Origin: Mycteria americana | Lineage: Eukaryota; Chordata; Aves; Ciconiiformes; Ciconiidae | Reading direction: 5' to 3' | Assembly (NCBI RefSeq): GCF_035582795.1 | Contig: NC_134373.1 | Span: 33,574,501 to 33,638,500 of the forward strand | DNA: 64,000 nucleotides | Shown here: positions 49,655-61,665 of the stretch, in pieces | Layout: the number at the start of each line of letters is the position of its first letter | Numbering within the stretch: position 1 is the stretch's first letter | Program-made: the position numbers and the translations under genes | Notes under the pieces: generated by a model | The model's database searches: none | Told to the model about the DNA's origin: nothing | Seen by the model: the letters and a program-made list of their open reading frames with translations, nothing else

Positions 49655-50095
49655 CTGAAAGAATAAAGTATTTAAAACCCAGTAATACAGTGGGCATTTT
49701 GTTTTGCATTGGCAGCAATCCATCAGCACAGCGACTTGAAAACATATGGAAATAATTATGCAAACATTTTGTTTGATATTTCTCCTGTCCTTCCTTGGAC
49801 TTCGGCATTTCAGTTATTTTTCATTTCTTTTCTTCTGCAATATCATGGATGTTAACTAACTCTGATCACTAATGCATTACTCAGAATTTTAGAATGCAAT
49901 TAAGAGAATGCAAAGATTTTTTTATTGTTTTCAGCAGCACTCTTAGTAAATCTGAAGTCCTGAATTAATTTGTGGGAACCCCAGAATACCAGTCACATTG
50001 TGAAATTTTAATAAAGGCAGTACCAGGCCTGGGGCCAATGTCTTCAACAAAATACTATCTTGAGTGTTGGCCACCATTTTAGTTACTATACCTAC

Positions 50096-50223
50096 CAAAT
50101 CACGGTGCAATTCATGGGAACTGTAAAAGGGGAATTCAAAAGGCAATATACGATCTTCAGATATGCTGGAAGAAATGCCCTTACATTCTTTACTTTTCTC
50201 TGGTTTGCTGAAACTCCTGCTTT
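50096..50223 (-). CDS. CFAP221: CFAP221 visible exon 13
   Basis: 128 nt: two bases completing Glu, then SRSFSKPEKSKECKG, ISSSISEDRILPFEFPF and YSSHELHRDL. The LPF-FP core matches human SPKDVLPFAFPDC; the Ser/Lys-rich start is divergent. Flanks gacag and gtaggt. Confidence 0.9.
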
Positions 50224-51100
50224 CTGTCATGAATGGAAAGCAAATATTAAGATTTTGTAATATATCTTAATACATTGTTTCAAAAATAGAATCAAACCAC
50301 AAAATATATTTAACATCTTCCTAAGACAGGATGTGTCTAGTCATTTCAATAGAAAAAGTAAGGTAATATTTCCTAAAGGTTTTAAATGCCACATCTAGAA
50401 GAGAGCAGGCACAATACCTTGAGTAGCAGACAGATCTAATTTCCCCTTTTCTAAAAGGACATTACAGCCCCCTCACTCCAGCATCGTCCTCTATCTGATT
50501 CTACTTAGCAAGGCAGAGACAAGTCAGAAGGCCTGTCTGCACTAACTGCCATTATGCCTTCTACTTGAAGCACCCCTGCAACTCCTGCATACTGGGAATT
50601 AAAAGTGCCGACTTGCAGAAGCAGAAAAAGGCCTGATATGGAAAGGTGTTTCAGCAGTTGTCAAATTGTGTGTGTATGAGGGAGTGGGAAATAAGAGACA
50701 CAAATTCTCTTCTGTCTCCAGTATACCCAACTGTGACTCCCATCCAAGGCCAGTTTCCTTCTATGGCTGTTAAAAAACAAGTGACTTCCAGGCCGGCACT
50801 TTCATTTCACTGTAAAGAAAAGAGATTGCTTGAAAGCACTTGTATGAGAAAACGATGAGGAAAACTCAACCCAGTACTGGACACCTAGCCATGTATCTCA
50901 CGGTTCCTACCGTCTCATTTCACTGAGATCAGATATCTTGCCTTCGTCTTGCAGGTGTCTTTCCCTCTTCCATCCGCCATGCAATAAGCTCCTCTTATCC
51001 TATGTCTCTAACCTCTTGGGCTCCACCTGATCTGTTTACCTACCTGTGTTTTTCATATAGTCCCATCTGCCCTTTCCTTGTTCCTCAGGGCTATAAGTAG

Positions 51101-51262
51101 AATCATAGAATGGATTGGATTGGAAGGGACCTTTAAAGATTGTCTAGTCCAACCCTCCTGCCAGGGGCAGGGACATCTGTCACTAGGTCACGTTGCTCAA
51201 AGCCCCATCCAACCTTGAACACTTCCAGTGATGGAGCATTCACAACTTCTGCCTCATTATTA
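51101..51262 (-). mobile_element. CR1 LINE 3' end fragment
   Basis: Starts with the reversed 8-base terminus (atcatagaatgg), then ggaagggacctttaaagatt, gtccaaccctcctgcc and cacttccagtgatggagcat. This is a 3'-truncated-tail CR1 copy in minus orientation, inside the CFAP221 intron between visible exons 12 and 13. Confidence 0.93.
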
Positions 51263-51524
51263 AGCAGATAAGCTGCAAGGCTCGTAAGAAGAGTTAATCA
51301 CATTTTTTAAATCTGGTAAATAATGTGCATGAAAAATAGACATATTTTGACTACAGCCATTTCTGCCTTGTCATACTTCTCTTTTTTACTTGGAGACTCC
51401 TTTGTAGGGACTCTGTCTTTATGTTTACGTGTCAGTATACATGTAACACACCTGACACACTGCAGTACAACCTGAATTACCATAATTCATGGCCAAAATA
51501 TCAACTTGTTCTTCTACTCCTTAC

Positions 51525-51615
51525 CAGTCACAGAGCCTTGCTCCAAAACTCTGGCTTCTCTGGTTAGGCCACGGAACAGAAGCAGTAAACGATTTAGCCG
51601 AATCTGAATCACAAT
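51525..51615 (-). CDS. CFAP221: CFAP221 visible exon 12
   Basis: 91 nt: IVIQIRLNRLLLLFRGLTRE, ARVLEQGSVT and one base. Corresponds to human VMIQGRLFNMLSAVREM. It is more diverged than its neighbours, but its phase (0 in, 1 out) joins exons 11 and 13 exactly. Flanks tctcag and gtaagg. Confidence 0.85.
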
Positions 51616-52297
51616 CTGAGAGAATGATTTTAAAGTTTAATATTAAGCCAAACACTCTAAGATTTACAGCCACAGAAATAAACGTACGTTACAACTGTAT
51701 TTATTCTACAGAGCTCACTCAGACATCTCTATTTCAGAATTTTTGCTATAGTTTTCTGTTCAGGAAGGAGAAAATGAGGAAGGAGAGATGTAGAATGGAT
51801 CTCATCTCTACAGTGACATTACACAACAAAACCAGTTCAAACCTTCATTTAGTCTTACAGGTTAATTAGATTTTTTTTGGCTAGGTCCTAATCCTTCAGG
51901 TGTGCCTATTGGCATAGACAGATTTAACAATGGGTAAACAGTCAGTTGATCAGGGCCATATGAGTATTTGTGAAAGAGGAGAATAAGTACCCTGCACTGT
52001 GCAATTTGCCTAGTGCCATGTATCACAGGGTAACAATGAGGAGTCCTACGTTTTAATACCAGAAGAAGCCATTTAGCCACCTCCTTATTTGTGCAATACA
52101 GGAAAAAGCATTTCATTTCAGGACCTCTGTATCAAGCCTAATATTGTGAATAGATTGGAGAAGAATATCCAAACTGGGTACTAGGAGAGCATTCCATATT
52201 GCTTGCTACATTTAGATTTCCTGGGAAAAGAGCAGTGGAGATGCAAGATAATATTCAAAACCCAATGAGATAAGTGATTTTACTGATTACTCTTTGA

Positions 52298-52790
52298 CTT
52301 CCAGGTTGGAAGGGATCTTAGGAGGTCCTAGTCCAACCTCATGCTCCAAGCAATGTCAGCGATGAGATCAGACCAGGTTGCTCAGGGCTTTATCCAGTCT
52401 GGTCTTGAAAACATCCAAGGATGTAGACTGTACAACCTCTCTGGGCAACCTGCTCCAATGATTGACTGTCCTCAAGGTGAAAAAGGCTTTCCTTATACAT
52501 GGTCTATACCTCTCTTATTTGAATTTACACCCACTGTTTCCCATGTTCCCACCATGCACCATTGCAAAGATTCTGGCTCCATCATCAATAACCTCCTCAG
52601 AGGTGTTGGAAGGTGCTGCGCTCTCCTTCCACTTTCCCTCTCCAGGCTGAGTGAGGGTCTCCTCACAGAGTCTCCTCACAGAGTGCTCCAGACCCCGACC
52701 ATCTTGGTGGCTCTACACTGAACTCACTCCAGCTTATTGATGTCTGTGTTGTACTAGAGGCCCAAAACTGGGCAGAGTATTCTATATGCA
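52298..52790 (-). mobile_element. CR1 LINE fragment, about 490 bp
   Basis: Reads ttggaagggatcttaggagg, cagggctttatccagtctgg, aacctctctgggcaacctgc, gaaaaaggctttcct and ccgaccatcttggtggctct, all reverse-complement CR1. It carries an internal duplication of gtctcctcacaga near 52,660-52,682. It lies in the CFAP221 intron between visible exons 11 and 12. The 126-codon plus frame across it is not a gene. Confidence 0.93.
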
Positions 52791-53076
52791 TTTTGAAATC
52801 TTCTCTTTTTTGTGCAAAAGTATTTTTTACTTTTAAAAAAGTGTAAATTCATCTGCATTTGTTTAGTATTGATTGCAATACTAAGCACCAGCAGAAACAC
52901 CAGCTGAATACAAAACTTACTCCAGATCCTTATTTCCTGGTGAAGTAGGGACATACTTCTTAAACTATCAAATCCCTGGCTAGCTGTGAAGACTCCTTAC
53001 GTGCTAGTTTGCATGTTCTTTTGTGCTATTTCCAAGGAGTCATGCCATCACATTGCATTCTGGTTGTTCACGCTAC

Positions 53077-53172
53077 CTTGTATGCTGCTTGTTGGAATTT
53101 CCTCAACATCCTGTTTCTGTTGTCCCAAGGGTCATTACAGAGCAAGTCGAATGTGGGATGGACACTTGGATG
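53077..53172 (-). CDS. CFAP221: CFAP221 visible exon 11
   Basis: 96 nt, phase 0: HPSVHPTFDLLCNDPW, DNRNRMLRKFQQAAYK. Matches human FHPTFDPLINNTW and KRFQQAARK. Acceptor atgcag and donor gtagcg. It lies antisense to a 97-codon plus-strand frame that is only a shadow. Confidence 0.94.
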
Positions 53173-53529
53173 CTGCATGGTATTTTTTAAAAAAAGAAAC
53201 AGAAAAGAAAAAGGACATCCCTTATACAACTAGACAAGGAAGGAATTTCCCTTGGCCTGAATCCATATGTTATTTCTAAACACTGAAATTAAGTCAAGTG
53301 AAATTGTTTGCAGTATTGGCATTTAACCACAAGCCTTCACTGCAGGGCTTAATGGGAGGTAATCACCAAATATTTGCAGATGCAGTATGGGGAATGCAGA
53401 GATAATGTAGTATGGTCTGCATCCACACAAATGACAACCACATACTACAAGTTAAGTGCAATACATGGGCAGTCAGAGAGTGGAGAGAATGAACTAGGTC
53501 TCTACCAAATACACACTTCACCTTGCACA

Positions 53530-53700
53530 GATGTGAAGTTGGAATAGCTGTAAGGGCTCAAGCCAGGGGCCCAGCAAAAACAATATCCTGTCTCCAATAA
53601 TGGCTGATAGCACATACCTACAGAAGGGCGAAAGACCAGGTTAAACTTGGAGTGATAATTCCCCAGAATAACCTCCTCACATCTAGTGATCTCTGGCTCT
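53530..53700 (-). mobile_element. Possible ancient L3/CR1-like fragment
   Basis: On the minus strand the text tgctatcagccattattgga followed by gacaggatattg resembles the 3' end of an old L3/CR1-type element common in sauropsids (phrase 'ggagacaggatactgggcta'). A 92-codon minus frame passes through it but has no recognisable protein content. It sits in a CFAP221 intron. Confidence 0.35.
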
Positions 53701-54570
53701 GGAGATCCTGCCAGATGAGGCATCTGCCTCAAGTGAGGCAGAGGTGATGTCTCTATATTTAATGCCTTAAATTGTTGCAATACTCTTTGAACACAAGTAA
53801 ATCTCTTTCCTGATGTATTAATCTTTTCTCCAGTTTTAAATTGATGTGACAGAAAAATGTGGCACTAGAAGAGACTCCAGTGGCCCCAGAGTACAGTACC
53901 TCTGAACAGGAGGGCAGCCGCTCAACCAACATTTAGATTAGGAAGGTCCTCAGAACACCAGCTCCACGCAACCCCATGACATACCTCACTAAACAATTTT
54001 CAGCACGTTGTAACAGGTGTAAGAGTATAGTAAAAGATCAACTCCCACAGCTATTATGTTCCTCAAGAAGAATGCAGTTTGTGCTGCTAACATTCAAAGT
54101 TCCTTCAGTAGCAGGGTATCTATTAAACAAAGCTCCCAGTAATCCTAGGAAATAGATCTTAGGAAGTACCTCACACCACAGAGAAGGACAAAAAAATCTA
54201 AGTACCAGAAAGGTTCCTGTCAATCTGACTTGCAAGGTAAAGGTTGCAAATCTTGTGATATGCTTAACCTTATGTTTAGGCATGACAAAGCTACTCCTGA
54301 GAGAACTTTCAGAAATAAAGCAATATGAATCTCAGGTTAGGCCTGCAGATTTTCACTTGCCTCTCATATTAGATCAGAACATCAGAAGATGAGTTGTGCA
54401 TGTAGCACAGTGCTTGCCCTACTGGACTAAAAGTAAAATGGGAAATAAGACACTGACACAGAAATAAGAATATTAGGAGGAAAAGTATTCAGTGCCAAAT
54501 ATCCATGGCTGTTTGTTAGCTTAATAGGTGACAATAACATATAGCAGGCGATAATAACATATAAACAAAC

Positions 54571-54660
54571 CTGGTCAACAGGCCGGATAACACGTCTGAA
54601 AGAAACTTCTACTTCGTTCCTTTGAAACTCCTGTTCTATGATAGGATCTCCTCTTTGGAT
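54571..54660 (-). CDS. CFAP221: CFAP221 visible exon 10
   Basis: 90 nt, phase 0: IQRGDPIIEQEFQRNEVEVS, then FRRVIRPVDQ. Equivalent to LDRGDPILDEEFQRLKTEVS in human. The acceptor is attag and the donor gtttgt. Confidence 0.96.
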
Positions 54661-56269
54661 CTAATTTGTCACCAGGAAGAACAATCACATTAGTACAAAG
54701 CATCCCATGAATTCTTTCCTCCCTTACAATTAGTGGAACTCATTTACAATGTAACATTCTGAAGGTGCTTGACAAAAGACAGACTTCATTCCCTCTGGGG
54801 AGTGATTATTGCAACCTTTGAGCAAGTCAAACAAAGTAAAAAAATGTCTTTTTGGGTCTGAGTTTCAATCAGAACCCTGCCCTAATGAAACACAGTTCGC
54901 TTTGCATAGCCAGAATCAGCCAGGGAGGGGTTACCAAACCAACACTGTAAGTTAGCACCTGAACAGATCTTCCCAGATGACAGTGCTACAGAAATTTCCT
55001 GCAGCTTTCCCATGCTCTGTCAACATATCTGTCATGGTTTCCAATGGTGCCAGCTCTTTAATCTGTTCATGTGTGAAACAGTTTACTACTGATATCACTT
55101 CACTTCTTTGAGACCCTCTCAAAGTGTTCAGGCATGCTGGATGAATACCAGTGCTTCTTTTCATTGTGCCTCTTCCATCCCAGTCCTACTTACTTACTGT
55201 TTCATTTCCAGGATACCATTATGTCTTAAACAAGGACCTTGGGGTTATTTTGCAGAGTGAAATCCCCATGATTTTCACGGGCTGAGGTTTTAGTTAGTAC
55301 AATGGAAGACAGACCAGTTAAAGGTCTCTAGGACAGCCACTCCCAGGCTATATAACATAGTGGCCACCTGAGCAAATGATGGAGGGATAATAAATACTCT
55401 GTGAGGCCTAATGACACTCAAGGTGAAAAAACTGACAGCATAAGCAAAAATATGCCTCTGTCAGAAAGTCATGGGGGCAACTGTGAAACCAGCCAGAGAT
55501 ATCCACAGCCCCTATGGCCAACAGGTAAGTAAATAAATGTTTCTAAACAAAGTTAACATACATCTAATTCAGTGATACAACAATCTCACAATTTAAATCC
55601 TCTTTTTAGTCACTTCCTCCTTTGTTAGTATTAAATATAATGTTTGAATTAATTCACAGTGCCTAATTCAGTGTATAAATTAAGCCTTTACCCTATCTAT
55701 AAATAATTTTACTCCTTAACTCCATAAACAGCTCCTTGGAAGTCAGTGGGATGTCAGAAGCTACTTGAATATCCAGCAGGTGGGATAAGAGGGACAAGCC
55801 CCACCTATCCCTGAGGGCTGTGTCACATGGGGAAAAATACTTCCTGCCACCAGCTATTGCTGCTGTCACCTCCATGGAAGATGACCTACAGTCTGGGCTG
55901 ACTGGAAGAAACCAAAGAGAGGGAGGGTGAAGGTGTAGAAGAACAACCTGATCAATTATCTCCCCATGGCTCTGCGTGAGAGTACTGACTGTAGCTGGGT
56001 GGCTGGGTGCAAATCTGCTAGGTTGGCAAATACCTAGTTACATTTCCATTAAAAACTTATCCTTCTCTAAGATAAAACCACCTCAGAAACAGTGATACAC
56101 AGGCATAATAAAGATATAACTGCAGTAAGAAGTACAGCTAATACAGGTTTGCATTGATGTATGAAGAAAAACTGAAGACGTAGAGAGCTTGATACAATTC
56201 ACTAGTGCACTGCATAATCTGAAAGTATAGGTTTGATTTTAAATTTATAGAAAAACAGCAAAGACTAAC

Positions 56270-56357
56270 CTTGTATTGCTCTTCTTCCCTCTGTCGGTTT
56301 TCAATAATCTCTTTTTTAAATTCCACAGAGACTGGATCTTTGCCTTTATGAACTTGC
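56270..56357 (-). CDS. CFAP221: CFAP221 visible exon 9
   Basis: 88 nt: completes Trp, then QVHKGKDPVSVEFKKEI and NRQREEEQYK. Equivalent to QVHLGKDPMSFKLKKEL in human. Flanks tgcag and gttagt. Confidence 0.96.
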
Positions 56358-56867
56358 CTGCATTTACAGTGGAGTCAAGAAAAATGCTTTACTTAATGCA
56401 CAGTTTGCTTTATTTAAAGGCTAACAGACTTACTTTCCTCTTCCTAAGGTGTCTAGGGGTCCATAACATTTAGCATAAGAGCAGATCTGTGGATTGCAAA
56501 TGAAACCACGGTGCGCTTACACACACAACTGTGTCTTGCTTTACGCCATTTGACGTACATGTGCAATTCTCCTCACTCCATTATACATTTTAGCCTTGAG
56601 TCATTGTCAACCATGACAAAAGCTTCCTTTGCCCTTAAGGGCACGAGATGAGATGCATGAGAACAAGGTTAGGTGAACATGGTTTTCAGCAGGTTTCTTT
56701 CTGAATGCAACCATAACACAATCAAAGACCTCACTGGGTACCACTATGGATTACTACTGAGACTGCTCTTAGGCAGAAGAGCAAAAAATGAAAGTAAAAC
56801 AACAGTAACTTAGCTGTAAAACAAACCTATCAGGACATGAAATGGCAGCATTACGCACTAGTGGATA

Positions 56868-56892
56868 TTGCATACATCATGCATGTATGCAA
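56868..56892. repeat. Perfect 10-bp inverted repeat
   Basis: ttgcatacat, a 5-base centre catgc, then atgtatgcaa: the arms are exact reverse complements. It is in the CFAP221 intron between visible exons 8 and 9. No known element was recognised. Confidence 0.9.
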
Positions 56893-56961
56893 TCATCATG
56901 CATTGAAGAGGCCTTAGTTAAGCAAACCCCAGTGTTGTTAATGTGGTTAACTAACGCTTAC

Positions 56962-57070
56962 CACTTCAGATGATTTGCTTCCTCTTCCTGAATATTTTGT
57001 TTGACTTTTAGTTGAAATATGGCTTCCTTCATCTGTCTTGTTTTTATCCCTTCACTGCCTTGGCAAAGGG
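56962..57070 (-). CDS. CFAP221: CFAP221 visible exon 8
   Basis: 109 nt: starts ALCQGSEGIKTRQMKEAIF, continues KVKQNIQEEEANHLK and ends in two bases of Trp. Matches KTRQMKEALFEQKV and ENHLKW. Charged, probably helical or coiled-coil. Flanks tgcag and gtaag. Confidence 0.96.
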
Positions 57071-57291
57071 CTGCAGGAATATCAGAAAGCCATATCACAC
57101 CTCAAACTAGATTGAATTTTTAATTGGGAAATCCGCTCATTATGATAACTGAACTCATTAGTACATAAAGCTAAGGTGAGATTTCTTACAGAAACTACAA
57201 TCACATCACCTCAGCAATTCTGAAGCTGAGCTCCTCATCAGAAACGTACAAATAATGCTTAGACCAAGTTTATGTTGCTTAATTATATTAC

Positions 57292-57403
57292 CTTCTTTCA
57301 AGTCCTTAATCTTCAATTTGCCTGGTTCCTGATTCAAAACAGTAGCTACAGCATATGGATTTGACAAGTCTGTGGGGAATCTGAGGTTCTGGTATTCAAT
57401 TTC
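57292..57403 (-). CDS. CFAP221: CFAP221 visible exon 7
   Basis: 112 nt: EIEYQNLRFPTDLSNPYAVA, then TVLNQEPGKLKIKDLKE and one base. Near identical to human EIEYQNLRFPVDLSNPFAVA; the strongest single match in the gene. Flanks cgtag and gtaata. Confidence 0.98.
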
Positions 57404-57489
57404 CTACGAGATATAAATTAATAGGAAGAAATAGAAACAAGAAAGATTTTCAGCCCAGAAAAGTACTTGTGATTATTATCTCTTCACAC

Positions 57490-57613
57490 CTTTACTTTTT
57501 GAATAGGCCTCGATTGTTGTTGGCTGAATTGGTCTCTTCTCCACACCACAGATTTTCCTGCAGACACAGCTTTTTTCTCTGGATGATGTTGTTGTTTGTC
57601 AAAATGTTCTTTT
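57490..57613 (-). CDS. CFAP221: CFAP221 visible exon 6
   Basis: 124 nt: one base completing a codon, then KEHFDKQQHHPEKKAV, with the end QSRPIQKVK before gtgtga. Corresponds to the poorly conserved human stretch ending KPKPQKVK. The 3' border is secure. The 5' border is less so: phase requires two bases from an upstream exon that I could not locate, and another acceptor lies at ttacag about 45 bases upstream. Confidence 0.75.
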
Positions 57614-58146
57614 CTAGGTGTCAGAAGGATAGATATTGCTCTTATAAGTACTCTGTAAATAGCATATGAGTCTATTACATGCATTTACATCCCCTTTAGA
57701 TATACAAGGAGACTGGAAATTTCTCTCCCAAATTACAACTGGAACCAAACTTTCTAATCTTCAGAGTTCACAAAAAATTAAGTACAGCCCAAAAGACCTT
57801 ATTGCTCAAAAAACCCTGTATCTTGCAAGGCCTCAGCAATAAGAAAAACATAGAGCAGGCATAATAGAAGCTGAGGATGCTCAATGCTTCTTTATAGATA
57901 TGTAACTTCTCATTATTTTTATTTTGGTACAGTTTCACTTCATACAGATTACAGGCATTCTGATCAAATGATGTAAGACAGCAGGCACATGTATTAACAG
58001 TCAAATTACATTAGTGCATTTTAAGTCTCCATAGATACAAATGCTTAAAATGATTACAGCAAAATGGCATTAAATCCTATTACATAAGTATTTCTTAGGA
58101 CTGGGCAAAAATACTCAAAGATCAGTCAGGCATACGTACATTAGAC

Positions 58147-58299
58147 CCAGATGTGGTGTTGATGTTCCTGTGAATACACATACATAGGGTTTTGAGTGAA
58201 ACTGTGAAATCCACAACTGCATTGTCATTTGTGCTGTTCCATACTCAAGTGGGGAATATTTCACAGTTACTTCCACTTTCCCATTGCCTGGAATGATTC
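58147..58299 (-). CDS. CFAP221: CFAP221 visible exon 5
   Basis: 153 nt: completes Gly, then [38 protein letters not shown] and [13 protein letters not shown] second Ig-like strand set, typical of HYDIN-like axonemal proteins. The donor gtctaa is weak, so the end could instead be slightly further on (a gtatgc lies 11 bases downstream). Confidence 0.92.
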
Positions 58300-58941
58300 C
58301 TGTGATTAGAGGAGAAAACCAATAAGAGTCCATCTAACGTGAGCCCACTTAAGTATGCTGAAATTGATTCTGGACTACTTTTTTTTAAACAATATTAATG
58401 TTTGAATGGATGGCAGTAGGACTGGAAAATGTTTCAGGTCTCAAAGTGTCTTTCAAGAACTATCCATTGCTAGATAATGGGAGATATTTTGCAATAGCAG
58501 AGAGATTTGACACTAAGACTATAATATTTCCTACTGTTGTGAAAATGATTGCCTGTTTATATGTAGCAATTCTTCACTTGCATCTGCCAGTCTTAAGTCT
58601 CTGGCACTTCCTGCTTTCATGAGCAAAGTGTTATAAACATATTCCTCTGTGCTCTTCCAAGTTGGAGGAATCATCTGGATTTGAGGCATTACCTGTCTCT
58701 ACTTGGTCTTATTTCCTTATTACCTATTCCATTATTTTCTCAACCACTTTAACCACCCTTCATATCCCTAAACATTCAGTGCGATCCCAGGATACAGGCC
58801 CTGATGCTCCTCAGCATTTCTGCAACAAGGATTTTATTCAGCTCATCAGAAATATTAATTTCTCATCTCCATAAAGTGACCATTGCCTGGTTTTCTGCAT
58901 CCTGTAGTTTTAAACACCAGTTAGTTTCATTGGGGTTTTTT

Positions 58942-58999
58942 TGTGTGTGTGTAATTTGTTAGAGTGTAATTGTGTGTGTGTAATTTGTTAGAGTATTTC
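58942..58999. repeat. 29-bp tandem duplication with GT repeats
   Basis: The unit tgtgtgtgtgtaatttgtta plus gagt occurs at 58,942 and again at 58,971, a period of 29 bases. It sits in the CFAP221 intron between visible exons 4 and 5. Confidence 0.9.
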
Positions 59000-60454
59000 A
59001 TCATTAATGATCTCAGAGCACAATGGCTTGAGTAGGAACTGAAACTTCTTAGTGGTTTTCAGATAGCCTTCAGCACCTCAGAGTTTCTAGCTCCCAAAGT
59101 TTCTGACTTAACTTTTAGTGGCTGATGTTTTTTCTGGGATATTTTTGTTCCCCTTTCTCCCAAGAACTAAGCCAACTTAGAAAGCGTGAATTAGTTCCAG
59201 CCACTTTGTCTATGACTGTGCAAAACCCCAAAAACTTCCTGATGAATTTTACAACTTCTCCCTAGTTTTACTCAATTGTAATAATGTTCCTTTCCTCCCT
59301 TGATAAATCAAAACTTCTTTAAGCACAAAGTAAGCAAGAATATTATCCTGAAAGAACGACGCAAAACAAGGCAGCAGCATAGTTCATCTTTGTGAACCAC
59401 ACATCTGATAGAATCCAACTACTGTCCCTGAAGAATGAAAATCCATCTGACAAGACAGGGTAAATTCATATCACTGTACATATAGGAACAACAGCAACTT
59501 TTATTGAAGTGCATAAATAATCAAAGTTTAAATTCCAGTGTCACAAATGGCACTAAGCACCAGATTTATGAAGGTTTTTATTTATTTAGATCTTTATGTA
59601 TTTTCATGGAATTGACCAGACTGCCTAAGTGAATTATGCAGCCAGGTCTCATTCACTTACACATTTTTGTCAGAACATGTGTGCACTTACATGCTTCTGC
59701 CAGCAGCTGGCAAATGTAACAATGATAGCAACTGACCTGCAAATAGTTATGCCTGCCTCAAGACAGAGCCCTCTCCAGCATTAGGCATGAAAATAGCTGA
59801 GCAAACTGCAGCCAAAAGGCCCTGACTCTTGTAAAGCCCGTACACAGAGGTTTAGACTGAATCTCATGTCCACTGCTGTCCTATGAAACACCTGCAGCGG
59901 TGTGTTTTGCGCCCATCACTGTAACAGCTCCTAAAGCAACAGACACAATTCTACCAAATTCTTCCAGACCACTAGGGAAAAACAGGTACAGGCATATGTT
60001 TGATAGAGTAAAGGTCACCTTTTATTTCCTCCGTGCCCCCAATCAGGTAACATGATGCATACCTATTCCACAAAGACAGGTATCTATTCCTTTAATGGGG
60101 CAGGAGCCAGACAGTCCTTGGGAAAAGGTGTGATAAAGAGGTGAATGCTGGGCTTCCTGCCTCTCTCCTTTCCAAAAGCCATACTGGCAAAGAGAGCAGA
60201 CAAAGGCCGGATGGACTGTTTGGGACATCCCATATTATGCCAGAGGTCTGTAGCTGGGCATTGACAAAAGGAATCTACCAGTCAGAGGGCTATTTGCCAT
60301 GAGGCTGCATATGACTAATATTTATCAGCCTGCATTTACCTGGAAACACTCTGAGGCAAAGGCTTTTTCTGTACAGCACTGAATACACCGTTACAAGTAA
60401 CTACACTCAATAAATACGGATTAACGTTTAGAATTTTAAATAAGTTCAATCTAC

Positions 60455-60558
60455 CAAATGTTGGCTGGACAGTGAAGGCTCTATGAGGCTGAATAAAATC
60501 AATGTGGAATTCAAAATCTATTGGACAGCTGCACTGCAACGGGATAACATACTCCTTA
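60455..60558 (-). CDS. CFAP221: CFAP221 visible exon 4
   Basis: 104 nt: completes Ser, then [33 protein letters not shown] and one base of Gly. [14 protein letters not shown] is a family signature of the Ig-like region. Flanks tttcag and gtagat. Confidence 0.97.
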
Positions 60559-61584
60559 CTGAAAAGAGAGAAAGGAAGAAAGAAATTAATTAAACTACAG
60601 TTGATCATCAATCACAAGCTGGAAAATTTTATTATACACAACATGCACTGAATTTATATGTGTTCAGAGGGATGGTTACTTATTAATGTGGAAACAGTCA
60701 CTCCTCATTGTTCCAAAATAGCAAAATATTTCAGATCTTTCACTTAGTGAGGAAATGAGAGCTAAATCTTGATTTCAACGCTGGATATTTTACATCTTGA
60801 CTTACTTTCTCTTACCCATACAGAACCTGATTATAGAAAAATTTATAAAATTTACTTTTTAGAAGTTATTTATGCGTATCCTCACATTCTTACAAACTGC
60901 AATATCTAGCAAGTACAAACAATCCAAAGTGGAGCAACAATAAGTACAGAACCAAAAATCAGCCTCCTCCCATGGCCCTCCTTGTGGAAGACGATGAGAA
61001 AAGACTCTGTGCAGTCTTCAAAAGTGTTGAAAACTCCAGCACATCAGAATGACTGGAATTTAACCACCGTAGAAATAATGATGCCGTGGCCTGATTTTCA
61101 TAAAAGCTCTTTATGTCTCATGCTGGTTGTGTGAGGGGTATTAGCATACATCTTTTCAAGCTGTCTTGCTTTTGTATGCATCTATTTTCACATATCAAAT
61201 TGAAACACAAAGGCATTGGTGTAACACCACCCATCATCCTACAAATCAAGACCAATTTACCCAGGCTTATTTCTGGTTTTTGTAAACTGGCTGACTGAAA
61301 TCCTATCCTGCTGATTAGCAAAGAAAGCATGTTATACACAGGCTTCCTTTGGAAAGCACTTTTTGAAATGCCAAAGGAAATAAACAATAATAGCAAAGTC
61401 CTCTGCCTTAATATGACCTGTTCATGAAGAAGATGTAACAGCAGACTGGGGACGCAATTTGTTTTAAGGCATAGTGCAGCTTCTACAGTAACCAAAGTGC
61501 CTTAGAAACAAGACAATTATGCTGCCTGTTGCCTTATGGACCTTCTGTACCTAAGGAGAAAGCTGGGTGGTAGAATATAGGTCT

Positions 61585-61665
61585 TATCCTACACTTATGG
61601 AAGTAAAATGCAGTTTTTCCATTGACCTCAGTGGGCTATGGATTGAGCCCATAGTCCCTTGGGTT
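61585..61665. repeat. Possible ancient palindromic interspersed repeat
   Basis: The text ttatggaagtaaaatgcag followed by ccattgacctcagtgggcta is a diverged form of a near-palindromic motif ('attgaagtcaatgg...ccattgacttcagtggg') that I recall as widespread in reptile and bird genomes. The family name is not certain. It lies in a CFAP221 intron. Confidence 0.4.
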
